A DNA stretch of 26,300 bases from Butyrivibrio sp. (GCA_024688095.1 JAILEJ010000056.1:1-26300), one strand, 5' to 3'; shown: positions 12,334-21,456, numbered from the stretch's first letter. The notes: generated by a model not told the origin, from the sequence alone. Translations and numbers: made by a program.

Positions 12334-14196
12334 ATGTGCGGAATAGTTGGTTATATTGGTAAAAAGCAAGCCGCTCCAATCCTGCTCAAGGGATTGTCAA
12401 ATTTAGAATATAGAGGTTATGATTCAGCGGGTATTGCTGTTCGTGATAATAAAGGTGAAACTACTGTTGTCAAAGCAAAGGGACGTTTAAAAGCTCTTTC
12501 CGAAAAGACAAATGACGGAAAATCAGTAAAAGGTACATATGGTATCGGTCATACAAGATGGGCTACTCATGGTGCTCCATCAGAAACAAATGCTCATCCG
12601 CATGTATCAAACGATGGTTCTGTTACAGCAGTTCACAATGGTATTATTGAAAATTATCAGGAGCTTAAGGATAAGCTCACTCACCATGGCTATACATTTT
12701 ATTCACAGACAGATACAGAAATCGCTGTAAATCTTATAGATTACTACTATAAGAAATATAAAGTAGGCCCAATCGATGCTATTGCAAAAACAATGGTTCG
12801 TGTACGTGGTTCTTATGCACTTGCTGTAATGTTTAAAGATTATCCTGGTGAAATATATGTAGCCCGTAAAGACAGCCCTATGATAATCGGAATTACAAAT
12901 GATGAAGTATATGTTGCATCAGATGTTCCTGCAATTCTTGACTATACAAGAAATGTTTATTATATTGACAACCTTGAAATGGGTCGTCTTCTTCCTGGTA
13001 AGGCTGAGTTCTACAACCTTGATGGAGAAATTGTAGAAAAGGAAGCTGTTGAAATCACATGGGATGCTAAATCAGCCGAAAAAGGCGGATATGAACATTT
13101 CATGATGAAAGAAATCCATGAGCAGCCAAAAGCTGTTAATGATACACTTAATGCTTATATTTCAGGAAATACAGGAAAAGCATCTGATAAGCTTTCTGTT
13201 GATTTAAGCAAAACAGGTCTTACAGATGAAGTGTTACAGCAGATATCTCAGATTCAGATAGTTGCATGTGGTTCTGCTTATCACGCAGGAGTTGTTGCCC
13301 AGTATGTAATTGAAGATCTTAATAGAATTCCGGTTCGTGTCGAGCTTGCATCTGAGTTCCGTTATAGAAATCCAATTATGGATCCTAATGCGCTTATAAT
13401 TATCATAAGTCAGTCAGGAGAAACTGCGGACTCTCTTGCTGCCCTTAGAGAAGCTAAAAAGCGCGGAATAAAGACTCTTGCAATCGTAAATGTAATTGGA
13501 AGTTCAATTGCAAGAGAAGCTGATTTCGTAATGTATACATATGCAGGCCCAGAAATAGCTGTTGCAACAACAAAAGCTTACTCAACACAGCTTATTGCTT
13601 CATATCTGTTTGCCCTTGGAATTGCCAAGGCCAAAAACCTTATGACTGATATAATCATTTCAGATATGCTTTCTGAACTTGCTTTAATTCCAGAAAAAAT
13701 CAAGCATATTCTTGAAGACAAAGAAAGAATTCAGTGGTTTGCAAGTAAATATTCAAATGTACATGATGTATTCTTTATCGGAAGAGGCATTGACTATGCA
13801 ATCTGTCTTGAAGGCAGTCTTAAGATGAAGGAAATAAGCTATATTCATTCAGAAGCTTATGCAGCAGGAGAACTAAAACATGGAACTATAAGTCTTATTG
13901 AAGACGGCACGCTTGTTATCGGTGTTCTTTCACAGTCCGAGCTTTATGAAAAAACTTTGTCAAACCTCGTTGAAGTTAAGAGCCGTGGCGCTTATCTAAT
14001 GGGGCTTGCTCTTGCAGGAAACTATAATATTGAGGATACAGCAAACTTTACAGTATTTGTGCCTAAGACAGACGAGCACTTTGCTGCTTCACTTGCCGTA
14101 ATTCCGCTTCAGCTACTTGGATATTATATCTCTGTTGCAAAGGGACTTGATGTAGACAAGCCAAGGAACCTTGCAAAATCAGTTACTGTGGAATAA
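12334..14196 (+). CDS. glmS: Glutamine-fructose-6-phosphate aminotransferase (isomerising)
   Basis: A 620-residue GlmS, the first enzyme of UDP-GlcNAc synthesis. It converts fructose-6-phosphate plus glutamine to glucosamine-6-phosphate. The N-terminal glutaminase domain starts MCGIVGYIGK with Cys2 as nucleophile, then 'YRGYDSAGIAV' and 'GHTRWATHGAPSETNAHPH'. The two SIS sugar-binding domains show 'ACGSAYHAG' with 'ISQSGETADSLAAL', and 'FIGRGIDYAICLEGSLKMKE'. The C-terminus DKPRNLAKSVTVE is the conserved end. AGGAGG lies 5 bases upstream of ATG 12334. It is slightly longer than the usual 600-610 residues. No glmS ribozyme precedes it. It is the first gene of a tight unit with the Y-family polymerase. 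Confidence 0.97.
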   Translation: MCGIVGYIGKKQAAPILLKGLSNLEYRGYDSAGIAVRDNKGETTVVKAKGRLKALSEKTNDGKSVKGTYGIGHTRWATHGAPSETNAHPHVSNDGSVTAVHNGIIENYQELKDKLTHHGYTFYSQTDTEIAVNLIDYYYKKYKVGPIDAIAKTMVRVRGSYALAVMFKDYPGEIYVARKDSPMIIGITNDEVYVASDVPAILDYTRNVYYIDNLEMGRLLPGKAEFYNLDGEIVEKEAVEITWDAKSAEKGGYEHFMMKEIHEQPKAVNDTLNAYISGNTGKASDKLSVDLSKTGLTDEVLQQISQIQIVACGSAYHAGVVAQYVIEDLNRIPVRVELASEFRYRNPIMDPNALIIIISQSGETADSLAALREAKKRGIKTLAIVNVIGSSIAREADFVMYTYAGPEIAVATTKAYSTQLIASYLFALGIAKAKNLMTDIIISDMLSELALIPEKIKHILEDKERIQWFASKYSNVHDVFFIGRGIDYAICLEGSLKMKEISYIHSEAYAAGELKHGTISLIEDGTLVIGVLSQSELYEKTLSNLVEVKSRGAYLMGLALAGNYNIEDTANFTVFVPKTDEHFAASLAVIPLQLLGYYISVAKGLDVDKPRNLAKSVTVE

Positions 14197-14197
14197 T

Positions 14198-15673
14198 ATG
14201 AATCATTACTATTTAGCAATAGACCTCAAATCTTTCTACGCATCTGTAGAATGTATAGACAGAGGATTAGATCCACTACATGCAAATCTTGTGGTTGCAG
14301 ACCAGAGCAGGACAGAGAAAACTATCTGTCTTGCTGTCTCACCATCATTAAAAGCCTTTGGGATTCCTGGAAGACCAAGGCTTTTTGAAGTTGTCCAAAA
14401 AATCAAAGAAGTTAATGCCAGATTACAGGCCATGGATCCAGAACACGATATTGTAACGTATATTACTGCTGTTCCAAGAATGGCAAGATATATGGAAGTC
14501 AGCACGGACATATATAAAACATATCTAAAATACGTCGCTCCTGAAGATATCCATGTATATTCTATAGATGAAGTATTTATAGATGTTACAGCTTATCTCG
14601 AGACTTACAAGACTACTCCCAAAAAGCTTGCCAAAAAAATGATTCTTGATGTTTTAGAAAAGACAGGAATTACTGCAACTGCTGGAATTGGGACAAATCT
14701 TTATCTTGCCAAGGTAGCCATGGATATAGTAGCAAAGCATATTTCACCAGAAGGTAATGATGTTCGAATTGCAGAACTTGATGAAAACAGTTATAGAAAG
14801 CTTCTATGGTCTCATACTCCACTGACTGATTTCTGGAGAGTTGGAAAAGGCTATGCTAAAAAGCTAATGGCTAACGGCATTTATACTATGGGTGACATAG
14901 CAAGATGTTCAATTGGAAAACCTGACGAATTATATAATGAAGAACTATTATATAAACTGTTTGGAATAAATGCAGAGCTTCTTATTGATCACGCTTGGGG
15001 GTGGGAGCCATGTACGATCAAAGATATCAAGAATTACAAACCCGAAAATAACAGCATCGGTTCAGGACAAGTACTACACTGCGCATATGATTTTGACAAA
15101 ACTCGAATTGTTGTGCGTGAAATGACCGAATTACTGGTACTTGATTTAGTAGATAAAGGGCTTCTGACAGATCAGATAGTTCTTACTATAGGCTACGACA
15201 TTGAAAATACCAAAAATCCGGAAATTCTAAAAAAGTATAATGGTAAGATCACTAAAGATTACTTTGGACGCTCCATACCTGAGCATGCTCACGGAAGCGT
15301 CAATTTAAACAGATATACTTCTTCAACACAAATTATTGTAAATGCAATTTTGGCTTTATATGACAGAATTGTAAATCCAGAGCTTTTAATAAGAAGGCTT
15401 AATATTACAGCAAATCACATAATAGACGAATCAAGTACAGAAGCAAATATTTCAAATAACTACGAACAGCTTGACCTTTTTACAGATTACTCAGCACTTG
15501 AAAAGGAACGTAAAGCCGAAAAAGAAATAGAACAAAAAGAGAAAGCACTTCAACATGCAATGCTTGATATAAAGAAAAAATATGGAAAAAACGCTATCCT
15601 AAAAGGAACAAACCTACAGGAAGGCGCAACTGCGATTGATAGAAACAACCAAATCGGAGGTCATAAAGCTTAA
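14198..15673 (+). CDS. Y-family DNA polymerase (DinB/UvrX-like)
   Basis: A 491-residue translesion polymerase of the UmuC/DinB class. The catalytic metal ligands are Asp9 (LAIDLKSFYASVEC) and Asp124-Glu125 (YSIDEVFIDVT). The steric-gate position after Asp9 is Tyr14. 'TATAGIGTNLYLAKVAMDIV' and 'FWRVGKGYAKKLMANGIYTM' match the palm and the helix-hairpin-helix region. The region after residue 340 is the little-finger domain. The C-terminal 60 residues are charged and helical, longer than in DinB and like UvrX of phage SPbeta. ATG 14198 starts one base after the glmS stop codon with only a weak GTGGA site, so translation is probably coupled. It is directly followed by a YolD-like gene, the usual partner. 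Confidence 0.9.
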   Translation: MNHYYLAIDLKSFYASVECIDRGLDPLHANLVVADQSRTEKTICLAVSPSLKAFGIPGRPRLFEVVQKIKEVNARLQAMDPEHDIVTYITAVPRMARYMEVSTDIYKTYLKYVAPEDIHVYSIDEVFIDVTAYLETYKTTPKKLAKKMILDVLEKTGITATAGIGTNLYLAKVAMDIVAKHISPEGNDVRIAELDENSYRKLLWSHTPLTDFWRVGKGYAKKLMANGIYTMGDIARCSIGKPDELYNEELLYKLFGINAELLIDHAWGWEPCTIKDIKNYKPENNSIGSGQVLHCAYDFDKTRIVVREMTELLVLDLVDKGLLTDQIVLTIGYDIENTKNPEILKKYNGKITKDYFGRSIPEHAHGSVNLNRYTSSTQIIVNAILALYDRIVNPELLIRRLNITANHIIDESSTEANISNNYEQLDLFTDYSALEKERKAEKEIEQKEKALQHAMLDIKKKYGKNAILKGTNLQEGATAIDRNNQIGGHKA

Positions 15674-16117
15674 ATGGAAAACATTTTTAATAATACAGAT
15701 AGATATTTAGATATAATAAATCTCCCCCATCATGTTTCAAACGTTCATCCTCAAATGGATATGATTTCCCGTGCTGCACAATTTTCACCTTTTGCTGCTC
15801 TTACTGGATATGACGATGCTGTAAAAGAATCAGCAAGACTAACGGAAGAAAAAATAGAACTTGATGAAGAAAGTAAGGATGCTCTGGATTCAAAAATATC
15901 TATTATTTATAACAAAATAGATTCTCATCCTGAAGTTACTGTAACATTTTTTGTAAAAGACTCACTTAAATCGGGCGGAAAATACATCTCCAAAACAGGG
16001 GTGGTTAAAAAAATCGATCCCATCTACAAAAAGCTCATATTTACTGATTTGGAAATCGTAAATGTTAACGACATTATAGATATAACCGGAGAGATTTTTT
16101 CTTCTTATAATGATTAA
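15674..16117 (+). CDS. YolD-like protein
   Basis: A 147-residue YolD-like protein. The segment 'MDMISRAAQFSPFAALTGYD' is the typical conserved YolD region (R-A-A-Q-F-x-P-F-A-A-L). The C-terminal half is beta-rich ('KTGVVKKIDPIYKKLIFTDL'). YolD-like proteins sit beside Y-family polymerases in Firmicutes. They are thought to act as UmuD-like partners or regulators of translesion synthesis, but the mechanism is not settled. ATG follows the polymerase stop codon with no gap, and GGAGG is 13 bases upstream inside the polymerase gene. The stop codon lies at the edge of the terminator stem. Confidence 0.88.
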   Translation: MENIFNNTDRYLDIINLPHHVSNVHPQMDMISRAAQFSPFAALTGYDDAVKESARLTEEKIELDEESKDALDSKISIIYNKIDSHPEVTVTFFVKDSLKSGGKYISKTGVVKKIDPIYKKLIFTDLEIVNVNDIIDITGEIFSSYND

Positions 16118-16145
16118 GAGCTGCATCAATATGCAGCTCTTTTAC
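16116..16145 (+). terminator. Terminator of the glmS - polymerase - YolD operon
   Basis: AAGAGCTGCAT (16116-16126), loop CAAT, ATGCAGCTCTT (16131-16141), then TTTA. The last two bases of the YolD-like stop codon are the first bases of the stem. Confidence 0.85.
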
Positions 16146-16156
16146 ATTTATAATAA

Positions 16157-17437
16157 TTATTTAATATCTTTAAAATTAAAGTGTTTTTTGCCAGTAGCAT
16201 AATCTCCTACTATCTGTCCATGTCCATATAATTTATACTTATAAGTCATCAGTCCCTCAAGTCCAACAGGTCCTCTTGCATGAATCTTACTTGTACTTAT
16301 TCCGACTTCTGCACCAAATCCATATCTAAAGCCATCTGCAAATCTTGTAGAACAGTTATGATATACACCTGCGGAATCAACCATCTGCATAAAATATTCT
16401 GCAGAATCCATATCTTCTGTAACAATACTATCTGTATGATGAGACCCATATTTATTTATATGTTCTATTGCTTCATCTATATCAGATACAATTTTCACAG
16501 ATAAAACCAGTTCAAGATATTCTTTATGAAATTCCTCATCAGACATTTCCTGTGCGTTTATTATTTTGGTAACTTCCTTTGTTCCACGAAGAGAAACTCC
16601 TGCATCAACAAGAGTTTTATAAGCTTCAGGCAAGAATTTATCAGCAATGTCCTTATGAACAAGAAGAGTTTCTGCCGCATTACAAGCTGCTGTGTACTGA
16701 GTTTTGGCATCAACGATTATTGAAATTGCCTTTTCTATATCAGCTGCCTTATCGACATATACATGGCATACTCCGTCAGCATGACCCATTACAGGAATCT
16801 TAGTATTGTTCATTATATATTGAACAAATGAATTAGACCCCCTTGGAATTAGCAGGTCTACGTCTTTTTCGCATTTAAGAAGCTCATCAATCTCATTATG
16901 CTGCTCAGCCTGTAAGAGACATCCTTCTGGAAGTCCAGCCTTTACAACACTCTTATAGATAAGATCAAAAAGAACTTTATTTGTATTTACTGTTTCTTTA
17001 CCACCCTTTAAAATCGCACAGTTTCCACTCTTAATACATAAAGTTGATATCTGTACAAGTGCATCAGGTCTTGCTTCAAAAATCACGCCTATAACTCCTA
17101 TAGGGCATGAAATTCTTTTAAGTTCAAGGTCTTCATCAAGTTCTCTGTCAAGAAGTACCTTTCCAATAGGATCTTCGAGTAAAATTAATTGTTTGATACC
17201 GTCGCATACACCTTCAAGTTTGGACTCATCAAATTTTAATCTTTTAAATACGGCTTCTGAAATTCCATTTTCCCTGGCATTATCCAAATCTATATGATTT
17301 GCGTTAAATATTTCTTCTTTGTGAGTATTTAATTCTAGAGCAATAGCTTCCAAAGCCTTATTTCTAAGTTCTGCCGAACTGGCAGCAAGCTTTGGAGATA
17401 CAAGTTTCATTTTATGTGCTTCTTCTCTGATGTTCAT
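16157..17437 (-). CDS. proA: Glutamate-5-semialdehyde dehydrogenase (gamma-glutamyl phosphate reductase)
   Basis: A 426-residue ProA, the NADPH-dependent second step of proline synthesis from glutamate. The active-site cysteine is in 'TAACNAAETLLVHKD'. 'RPDALVQISTLCIKSGNCAI' with 'LKGGKE' and 'LIPRGSNSFVQYI' are the cofactor-binding landmarks. The C-terminus has 'FADGFRYGFGAEVGISTSKI', typical of ProA. ATG 17437 follows AAGGA with 8-base spacing; an ATG three codons earlier overlaps that site. proB is not next to it; the gene stands alone with its own promoter. No terminator with a T-run is visible beyond the one shared with the YolD-like gene. Confidence 0.96.
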   Translation of the reverse strand: MNIREEAHKMKLVSPKLAASSAELRNKALEAIALELNTHKEEIFNANHIDLDNARENGISEAVFKRLKFDESKLEGVCDGIKQLILLEDPIGKVLLDRELDEDLELKRISCPIGVIGVIFEARPDALVQISTLCIKSGNCAILKGGKETVNTNKVLFDLIYKSVVKAGLPEGCLLQAEQHNEIDELLKCEKDVDLLIPRGSNSFVQYIMNNTKIPVMGHADGVCHVYVDKAADIEKAISIIVDAKTQYTAACNAAETLLVHKDIADKFLPEAYKTLVDAGVSLRGTKEVTKIINAQEMSDEEFHKEYLELVLSVKIVSDIDEAIEHINKYGSHHTDSIVTEDMDSAEYFMQMVDSAGVYHNCSTRFADGFRYGFGAEVGISTSKIHARGPVGLEGLMTYKYKLYGHGQIVGDYATGKKHFNFKDIK

Positions 17438-17484
17438 TTTTCTCATCCTTATAATAATTATTTAATACTGTAATTTGTTAAAAT

Positions 17485-17512
17485 CTTATATTCTCGCCAT
17501 TCTACCATACAA
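17485..17512 (-). promoter_or_regulatory. Promoter of proA, overlapped by an inverted repeat
   Basis: Minus strand: -35 TTGTAT (17512-17507), 16-base spacer, -10 TATAAG (17490-17485). ATACAA-CA-TTGTAT (17507-17520) is a 6-bp inverted repeat covering the -35, a possible operator. Confidence 0.5.
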
Positions 17513-17545
17513 CATTGTATTTTTCAATAAGAGTGCAATAAAAGC

Positions 17546-17581
17546 GGCGTACACGTGACTATATAGTCAAACGTATACGCC
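17546..17581 (-). terminator. Cruciform-like terminator of the EAL protein gene
   Basis: GGCGTA (17546-17551) pairs with TACGCC (17576-17581), then ACGT/ACGT and GACTA/TAGTC inside with short bulges. On the minus strand it continues as GCTTTTATT, so it serves the gene ending at 17607. Confidence 0.7.
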
Positions 17582-17606
17582 TGAATGGTTACTCATGTCC
17601 TCTGTA

Positions 17607-19583
17607 TTATTTTACTCTTTGTAGTAAAGTTTTTTCTTTCATATAAGGAATTTTATTTCTATCCTTAGAAACAACAGGGTAGTTATTTTTCATATATGTT
17701 ACAAAAGATTCAGGCGGAAGAGCTTTTGAGAAATAAAAACCTTGTAAATGCGCACACTTCATTTCAATAAGCTTATCAACCATTTCTTTTGTTTCTACGC
17801 CTTCAATAACAAGATCCAGCCCCTGACTCATAAACATATCTGCAATCTTTGGAAAAATATTACTTTTCCCTTCAAAGTATGACCAAAGTATTGATTTATC
17901 TATCTTTACAATATTTATTGGCATTTCCAGAAGGCTTACTATATTAGAATATCCGGTTCCAAAATCATCAAGCGAAAAGGTTACCCCATAATCAACAAGC
18001 TGATTCATGATATTTAAAAGAATATCATTATCGGATGTAGCCGTCTCAGTAATTTCAAGATTTATTCTATATAGTGGAACCTTATGTTTATTTGCTATCG
18101 AAACAAGTTCATCTACCAGTCCCTCCTGCATGCATTGTACGGGGGACAAATTTATTTCTACATAGTCTATTCCAAGCTCTTCAAAATTATATGTGCTCAT
18201 AATTGCACATGTTTTTTCAAATATCTGCCTGCCCAAGGTTACTATTTTTCCATTTTTTTCAGCCATAGTAATAAATTCATCTGGTGAAATAAAACCATAT
18301 TCTTTATCATTTAATCTTGCAAGTGCTTCTACAGAACACACTCTCTTTTTTTGGCTAGAATAGATAGGCTGGAAATAGACTTCAATACTATTTTGCGCAA
18401 TTGCCCTGTTTAATGCTATCTCAACAATTGCATCCCTTTTCAAGGTATCTTCGATATCCAGATCCACCACAGTAAATGAATTAGCACCCTTTAAAATAGC
18501 ATTATCCAGTGATCTTAAGATACCACCAATAAGATTTTTATTATCTATCCCTACAATATCTCTTGGTACAAATGTAATCGACTGTGTGAAATAAATTCTC
18601 TCAGCAGAGCCATCGTTCCATGGGCGCTTAAAGCGCTGTTCTATGGCAGTTCTTACATCATCAGGCTCTAAATCACATTTTTCTGCTATTACAAATCTTC
18701 CACGATGCATATAATATAAATTTGCACCTTTATAGTTTTTCTTCAACCACCTTCCCACATCCTTCAGCGCAAAGTTAACTCCGTCTTCTCCATACATTTT
18801 CTTCGCTACGGAAAGGTTGTCGATTCCAATTCCAAAAAATTCATATCCAATATTAGAATCGACTTCATTTCCAAACATTGCAAAGGCTTCACTGTTATAC
18901 AAGCCAGTTTTTTTATCTCTAAGTTTGTCTGAATTCTGAATCATCAGATATACAACTAATAGTCCAATACCTTTTGCAGCATTTGTATAAAGTGTATCTC
19001 CAACTATAATTATCTGCATAGTTGCACCAACAAATATGCATGCACCATAGAACAAAATACAATAAAATTCCTCTCTATGCAGACTATTTCGATTAAATAT
19101 TGCTACTGCTATTGTTTCAGCAATTATGATACAAAGTGTAAGATATATAAATCTATATCCGGGTCCCATATGATAACCTGTTTCTTTACTCACATTGAAA
19201 ATGTAACCCGTAAATCCTGTAGTTAAAACTGAAAAAGCAAATATTACAGCAGGAATCATAGCAAAAACCATATAACTTTTCTGATGTTTTCCAACTATTC
19301 CAGCAAGTGTGATAGAATATAAGAAATACATAACGTTTGCACTATCAAATAATAAAAAATACAATATAGTAGCCATATACAGACTGGTAGTCGAATATTC
19401 ATTATGTGTGTTATGCATAACAGATGTGACTACATCCAAAAAAACTACTAATATCTCATCTACAAGCAACACAAGATAAAACTGGTTTCTTTTTACAGGC
19501 AGAAAACCACCGCACATATAAAATACCAGTATTACAGTTTCCATTATAAAAGCTGAAATTGCGAAATCATAATTCCAAACCAT
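17607..19583 (-). CDS. Membrane c-di-GMP phosphodiesterase (degenerate GGDEF plus EAL)
   Basis: A 658-residue signalling protein. Residues 1 to about 215 hold seven or so hydrophobic segments, a MASE-like membrane sensor. Residues about 223-375 are GGDEF-like ('KLRDKKTGLYNSEAFAMF'), but the signature reads 'MHRGRFVI' instead of GG(D/E)EF, so cyclase activity is unlikely. Residues about 395-640 are a full EAL domain: 'SVEALARL' (EAL), 'VEINLSPVQC', 'NLEITETATSD', 'SLDDFGTGYSNI', 'VKIDKSIL', 'VIEGVETKEM' and 'LQGFYFSKALP'. The metal and catalytic residues appear intact, so it should degrade c-di-GMP. ATG 19583 follows GAGGA with 7-base spacing. It is monocistronic. The degenerate GGDEF may bind GTP as a regulatory site. 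Confidence 0.93.
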   Translation of the reverse strand: MVWNYDFAISAFIMETVILVFYMCGGFLPVKRNQFYLVLLVDEILVVFLDVVTSVMHNTHNEYSTTSLYMATILYFLLFDSANVMYFLYSITLAGIVGKHQKSYMVFAMIPAVIFAFSVLTTGFTGYIFNVSKETGYHMGPGYRFIYLTLCIIIAETIAVAIFNRNSLHREEFYCILFYGACIFVGATMQIIIVGDTLYTNAAKGIGLLVVYLMIQNSDKLRDKKTGLYNSEAFAMFGNEVDSNIGYEFFGIGIDNLSVAKKMYGEDGVNFALKDVGRWLKKNYKGANLYYMHRGRFVIAEKCDLEPDDVRTAIEQRFKRPWNDGSAERIYFTQSITFVPRDIVGIDNKNLIGGILRSLDNAILKGANSFTVVDLDIEDTLKRDAIVEIALNRAIAQNSIEVYFQPIYSSQKKRVCSVEALARLNDKEYGFISPDEFITMAEKNGKIVTLGRQIFEKTCAIMSTYNFEELGIDYVEINLSPVQCMQEGLVDELVSIANKHKVPLYRINLEITETATSDNDILLNIMNQLVDYGVTFSLDDFGTGYSNIVSLLEMPINIVKIDKSILWSYFEGKSNIFPKIADMFMSQGLDLVIEGVETKEMVDKLIEMKCAHLQGFYFSKALPPESFVTYMKNNYPVVSKDRNKIPYMKEKTLLQRVK

Positions 19584-19625
19584 ATAACAATCCTCATAAA
19601 AATCTTTCTACTTTATAATTTTAGC

Positions 19626-19631
19626 ATTATA
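19626..19631 (-). promoter_or_regulatory. -10 element upstream of the EAL protein gene
   Basis: Minus-strand TATAAT 43 bases before the start codon, with a weak TTTTGT-like -35 at 17-base spacing (19654-19649). Confidence 0.45.
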
Positions 19632-19689
19632 CTATTTGTGTAAAATAAACAAAATATTAAAATATTAATAAATAAATTGAGGCAATATT

Positions 19690-19917
19690 ATGAATATAAA
19701 TGACAATAACGATAATAGAAAAAAGTACTATTCTAATACTAATGACATTGGTTTTGGTGAATTCCATTTTTATAGTGATAAAAAATCTGCGTACGACAGG
19801 CCACACAGTAGAAAAGAGATACACATTAATAATAAAACAAAGGGATATACTTTTTTTCTAATAATTGCAATAATGATTATAGGTTTTATTATGGTTCTCT
19901 ATAATATGTTCTTCTAA
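19690..19917 (+). CDS. Small protein with a C-terminal membrane segment
   Basis: A 75-residue protein. Residues 1-52 are polar and Asn/Lys/Asp-rich (MNINDNNDNRKKYYSNTND). Residues about 53-73 form one hydrophobic segment ('YTFFLIIAIMIIGFIMVLY') followed by NMFF, giving a tail-anchored layout. ATG 19690 follows GAGG with 7-base spacing. It is divergent from the EAL gene and convergent with the lipoprotein gene, sharing a terminator. I recognise no family. Confidence 0.6.
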   Translation: MNINDNNDNRKKYYSNTNDIGFGEFHFYSDKKSAYDRPHSRKEIHINNKTKGYTFFLIIAIMIIGFIMVLYNMFF

Positions 19918-19940
19918 TTATCAATAAATGAACAATAGTA

Positions 19941-19984
19941 AAAAAACCAATCCCTATTAATAATCTAATAAGTATTGGTCTTTT
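19941..19984. terminator. Bidirectional terminator between the small protein and the lipoprotein gene
   Basis: ACCAAT (19946-19951) pairs with ATTGGT (19974-19979), with imperfect inner pairing of CTATTA and TAATAAG. A-tract on the left and T-tract on the right give T-runs on both strands. Confidence 0.7.
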
Positions 19985-19994
19985 TGAATTATTT

Positions 19995-21419
19995 CTATTC
20001 TTTATTGTACAGTTCATCCAGAGCAGTTTGAACTAGTCCGATATTCATATTCTGAATATCACTTGCTGAATACTCACCTTTAATAAATTCATATAAATGA
20101 TAATCTATATCAAGGGCATTCCATGGGTCAAAAATTCCCTTTTGGCCTAATTCATGTAAAAGATTGTAATTATCATCTGTAATAGAATTCTCTATATACC
20201 AACTTAAATCTCCATCTCTTAACTCAAGATCCCCTTCGTACCAGTTACACCAGTCTTCAAATACAGAATATACAAATTCAGGATTATCTACATTCTCCGG
20301 AATCATCCATCCTGTACCCACTGATATATTCTTAGTGTAATTCGTTTCAACATTTCCACTTGGTCCTATAGGGAAAGGACACCATACAACATCAAATGCA
20401 AGATTTCTATCACTATTCATTGATGAAATCCATGTTGAAGAAATCCAAAATCCAACACGTTCTGTTAGATAATAACTTACATTTGAATCAAACGATGCTT
20501 CATTCCATGGATAAGTTACCTTATCAATATTATACATCTGATTCATAAATTCCAGACATTCTCCAACTTCATCACTGGAAATATTTTCACTTTCTGAGGC
20601 AGCTATATTTGTACCATTACTCATACATAAAAGCGATAATAAAAGATCATATCTGGATCCAAATCCATATACGTCAGTAGTTCCATCAGCATTAGTATCC
20701 TGCGTAAGAACATTCATATATTCAAGCCATTTATCCCAGGTCCATTCACCTCTATCGTATAATTCATTAGGATTTTCAAGACCATTTTTTTCTAAAAGCT
20801 GTTTATTAAATGCCAGTACATATGAATTATCCATAGTATTTGCAGCTGAAGTTGAAGCAAATAAATAAACACCATCATCTGAGCCTATCTGAACTGGCAT
20901 AAAGACTGACTGATCATTAAAAATATCATCATCCTCTGAAACAAACCTTTTTAAATTTGCAGCAAAACCACTTGTAGCAGCTGGAATTCCAAAGGAATAA
21001 TCTATCTCATAGATATCACATTCTGGAACTTCATCATCATTCGCATTCATGATTGAATCTTTTATATAGTCAAAACTGTATTTTACAAATTCAATCTTAA
21101 CATTATACTTTTCTTCAATCTCCTGCATTTTAGCATATCTGATTGCATCAACACTGCCTTCCTCAGCAGTACTTCCACTCTCTAGATATACTTCAAGATC
21201 ATTGCTATCAAATCCGTGATCATACCAGGTCCCAATTCTTATAACCCTTTGATCTGATTCCTCTTCCTTTTCATCAGAAGCTCCCTCTGTAGAAGCCAAA
21301 ATTGAAGATGTAAAACCTACCGCAGCATCACTTACATTTGTTTCAGTTTTTGCACAACCAACTATATTTAAAGTAAAAATACTTGATAATATAACTGCTG
21401 AAATTCTTTTTCTTAACAT
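19995..21419 (-). CDS. Sugar-type extracellular solute-binding lipoprotein, orphan
   Basis: A 474-residue ABC-transporter solute-binding lipoprotein. The signal peptide (MLRKRISAVILSSIFTLNIV) ends in the lipobox V-G-Cys22. A Ser/Glu-rich linker follows to about residue 58, then a family 1 binding-protein fold ('YAKMQEIEEKYNVKIEFVKY', 'PECDIYEIDYSFGIP', 'RGEWTWDKWLEYMNVLTQDT', 'DGTTDVYGFG'). The last resembles the common 'D...DvyGfg' block of sugar-binding proteins. No permease adjoins it. Its job may be to feed a shared permease, or to sense. ATG 21419 follows GGAG with 8-base spacing. A perfect 17-bp palindrome lies 21-37 bases upstream of the start. The substrate is not decided. Confidence 0.85.
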   Translation of the reverse strand: MLRKRISAVILSSIFTLNIVGCAKTETNVSDAAVGFTSSILASTEGASDEKEEESDQRVIRIGTWYDHGFDSNDLEVYLESGSTAEEGSVDAIRYAKMQEIEEKYNVKIEFVKYSFDYIKDSIMNANDDEVPECDIYEIDYSFGIPAATSGFAANLKRFVSEDDDIFNDQSVFMPVQIGSDDGVYLFASTSAANTMDNSYVLAFNKQLLEKNGLENPNELYDRGEWTWDKWLEYMNVLTQDTNADGTTDVYGFGSRYDLLLSLLCMSNGTNIAASESENISSDEVGECLEFMNQMYNIDKVTYPWNEASFDSNVSYYLTERVGFWISSTWISSMNSDRNLAFDVVWCPFPIGPSGNVETNYTKNISVGTGWMIPENVDNPEFVYSVFEDWCNWYEGDLELRDGDLSWYIENSITDDNYNLLHELGQKGIFDPWNALDIDYHLYEFIKGEYSASDIQNMNIGLVQTALDELYNKE

Positions 21420-21439
21420 CAGTTATTCTCCATTAAAGA

Positions 21440-21456
21440 ACATGAATAATTCATGT
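21440..21456. promoter_or_regulatory. 17-bp perfect palindrome upstream of the orphan lipoprotein gene
   Basis: ACATGAAT-A-ATTCATGT. It lies between the gene's probable promoter region (around 21480-21500) and its ribosome binding site, so a bound repressor could block elongation or initiation. Confidence 0.5.
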
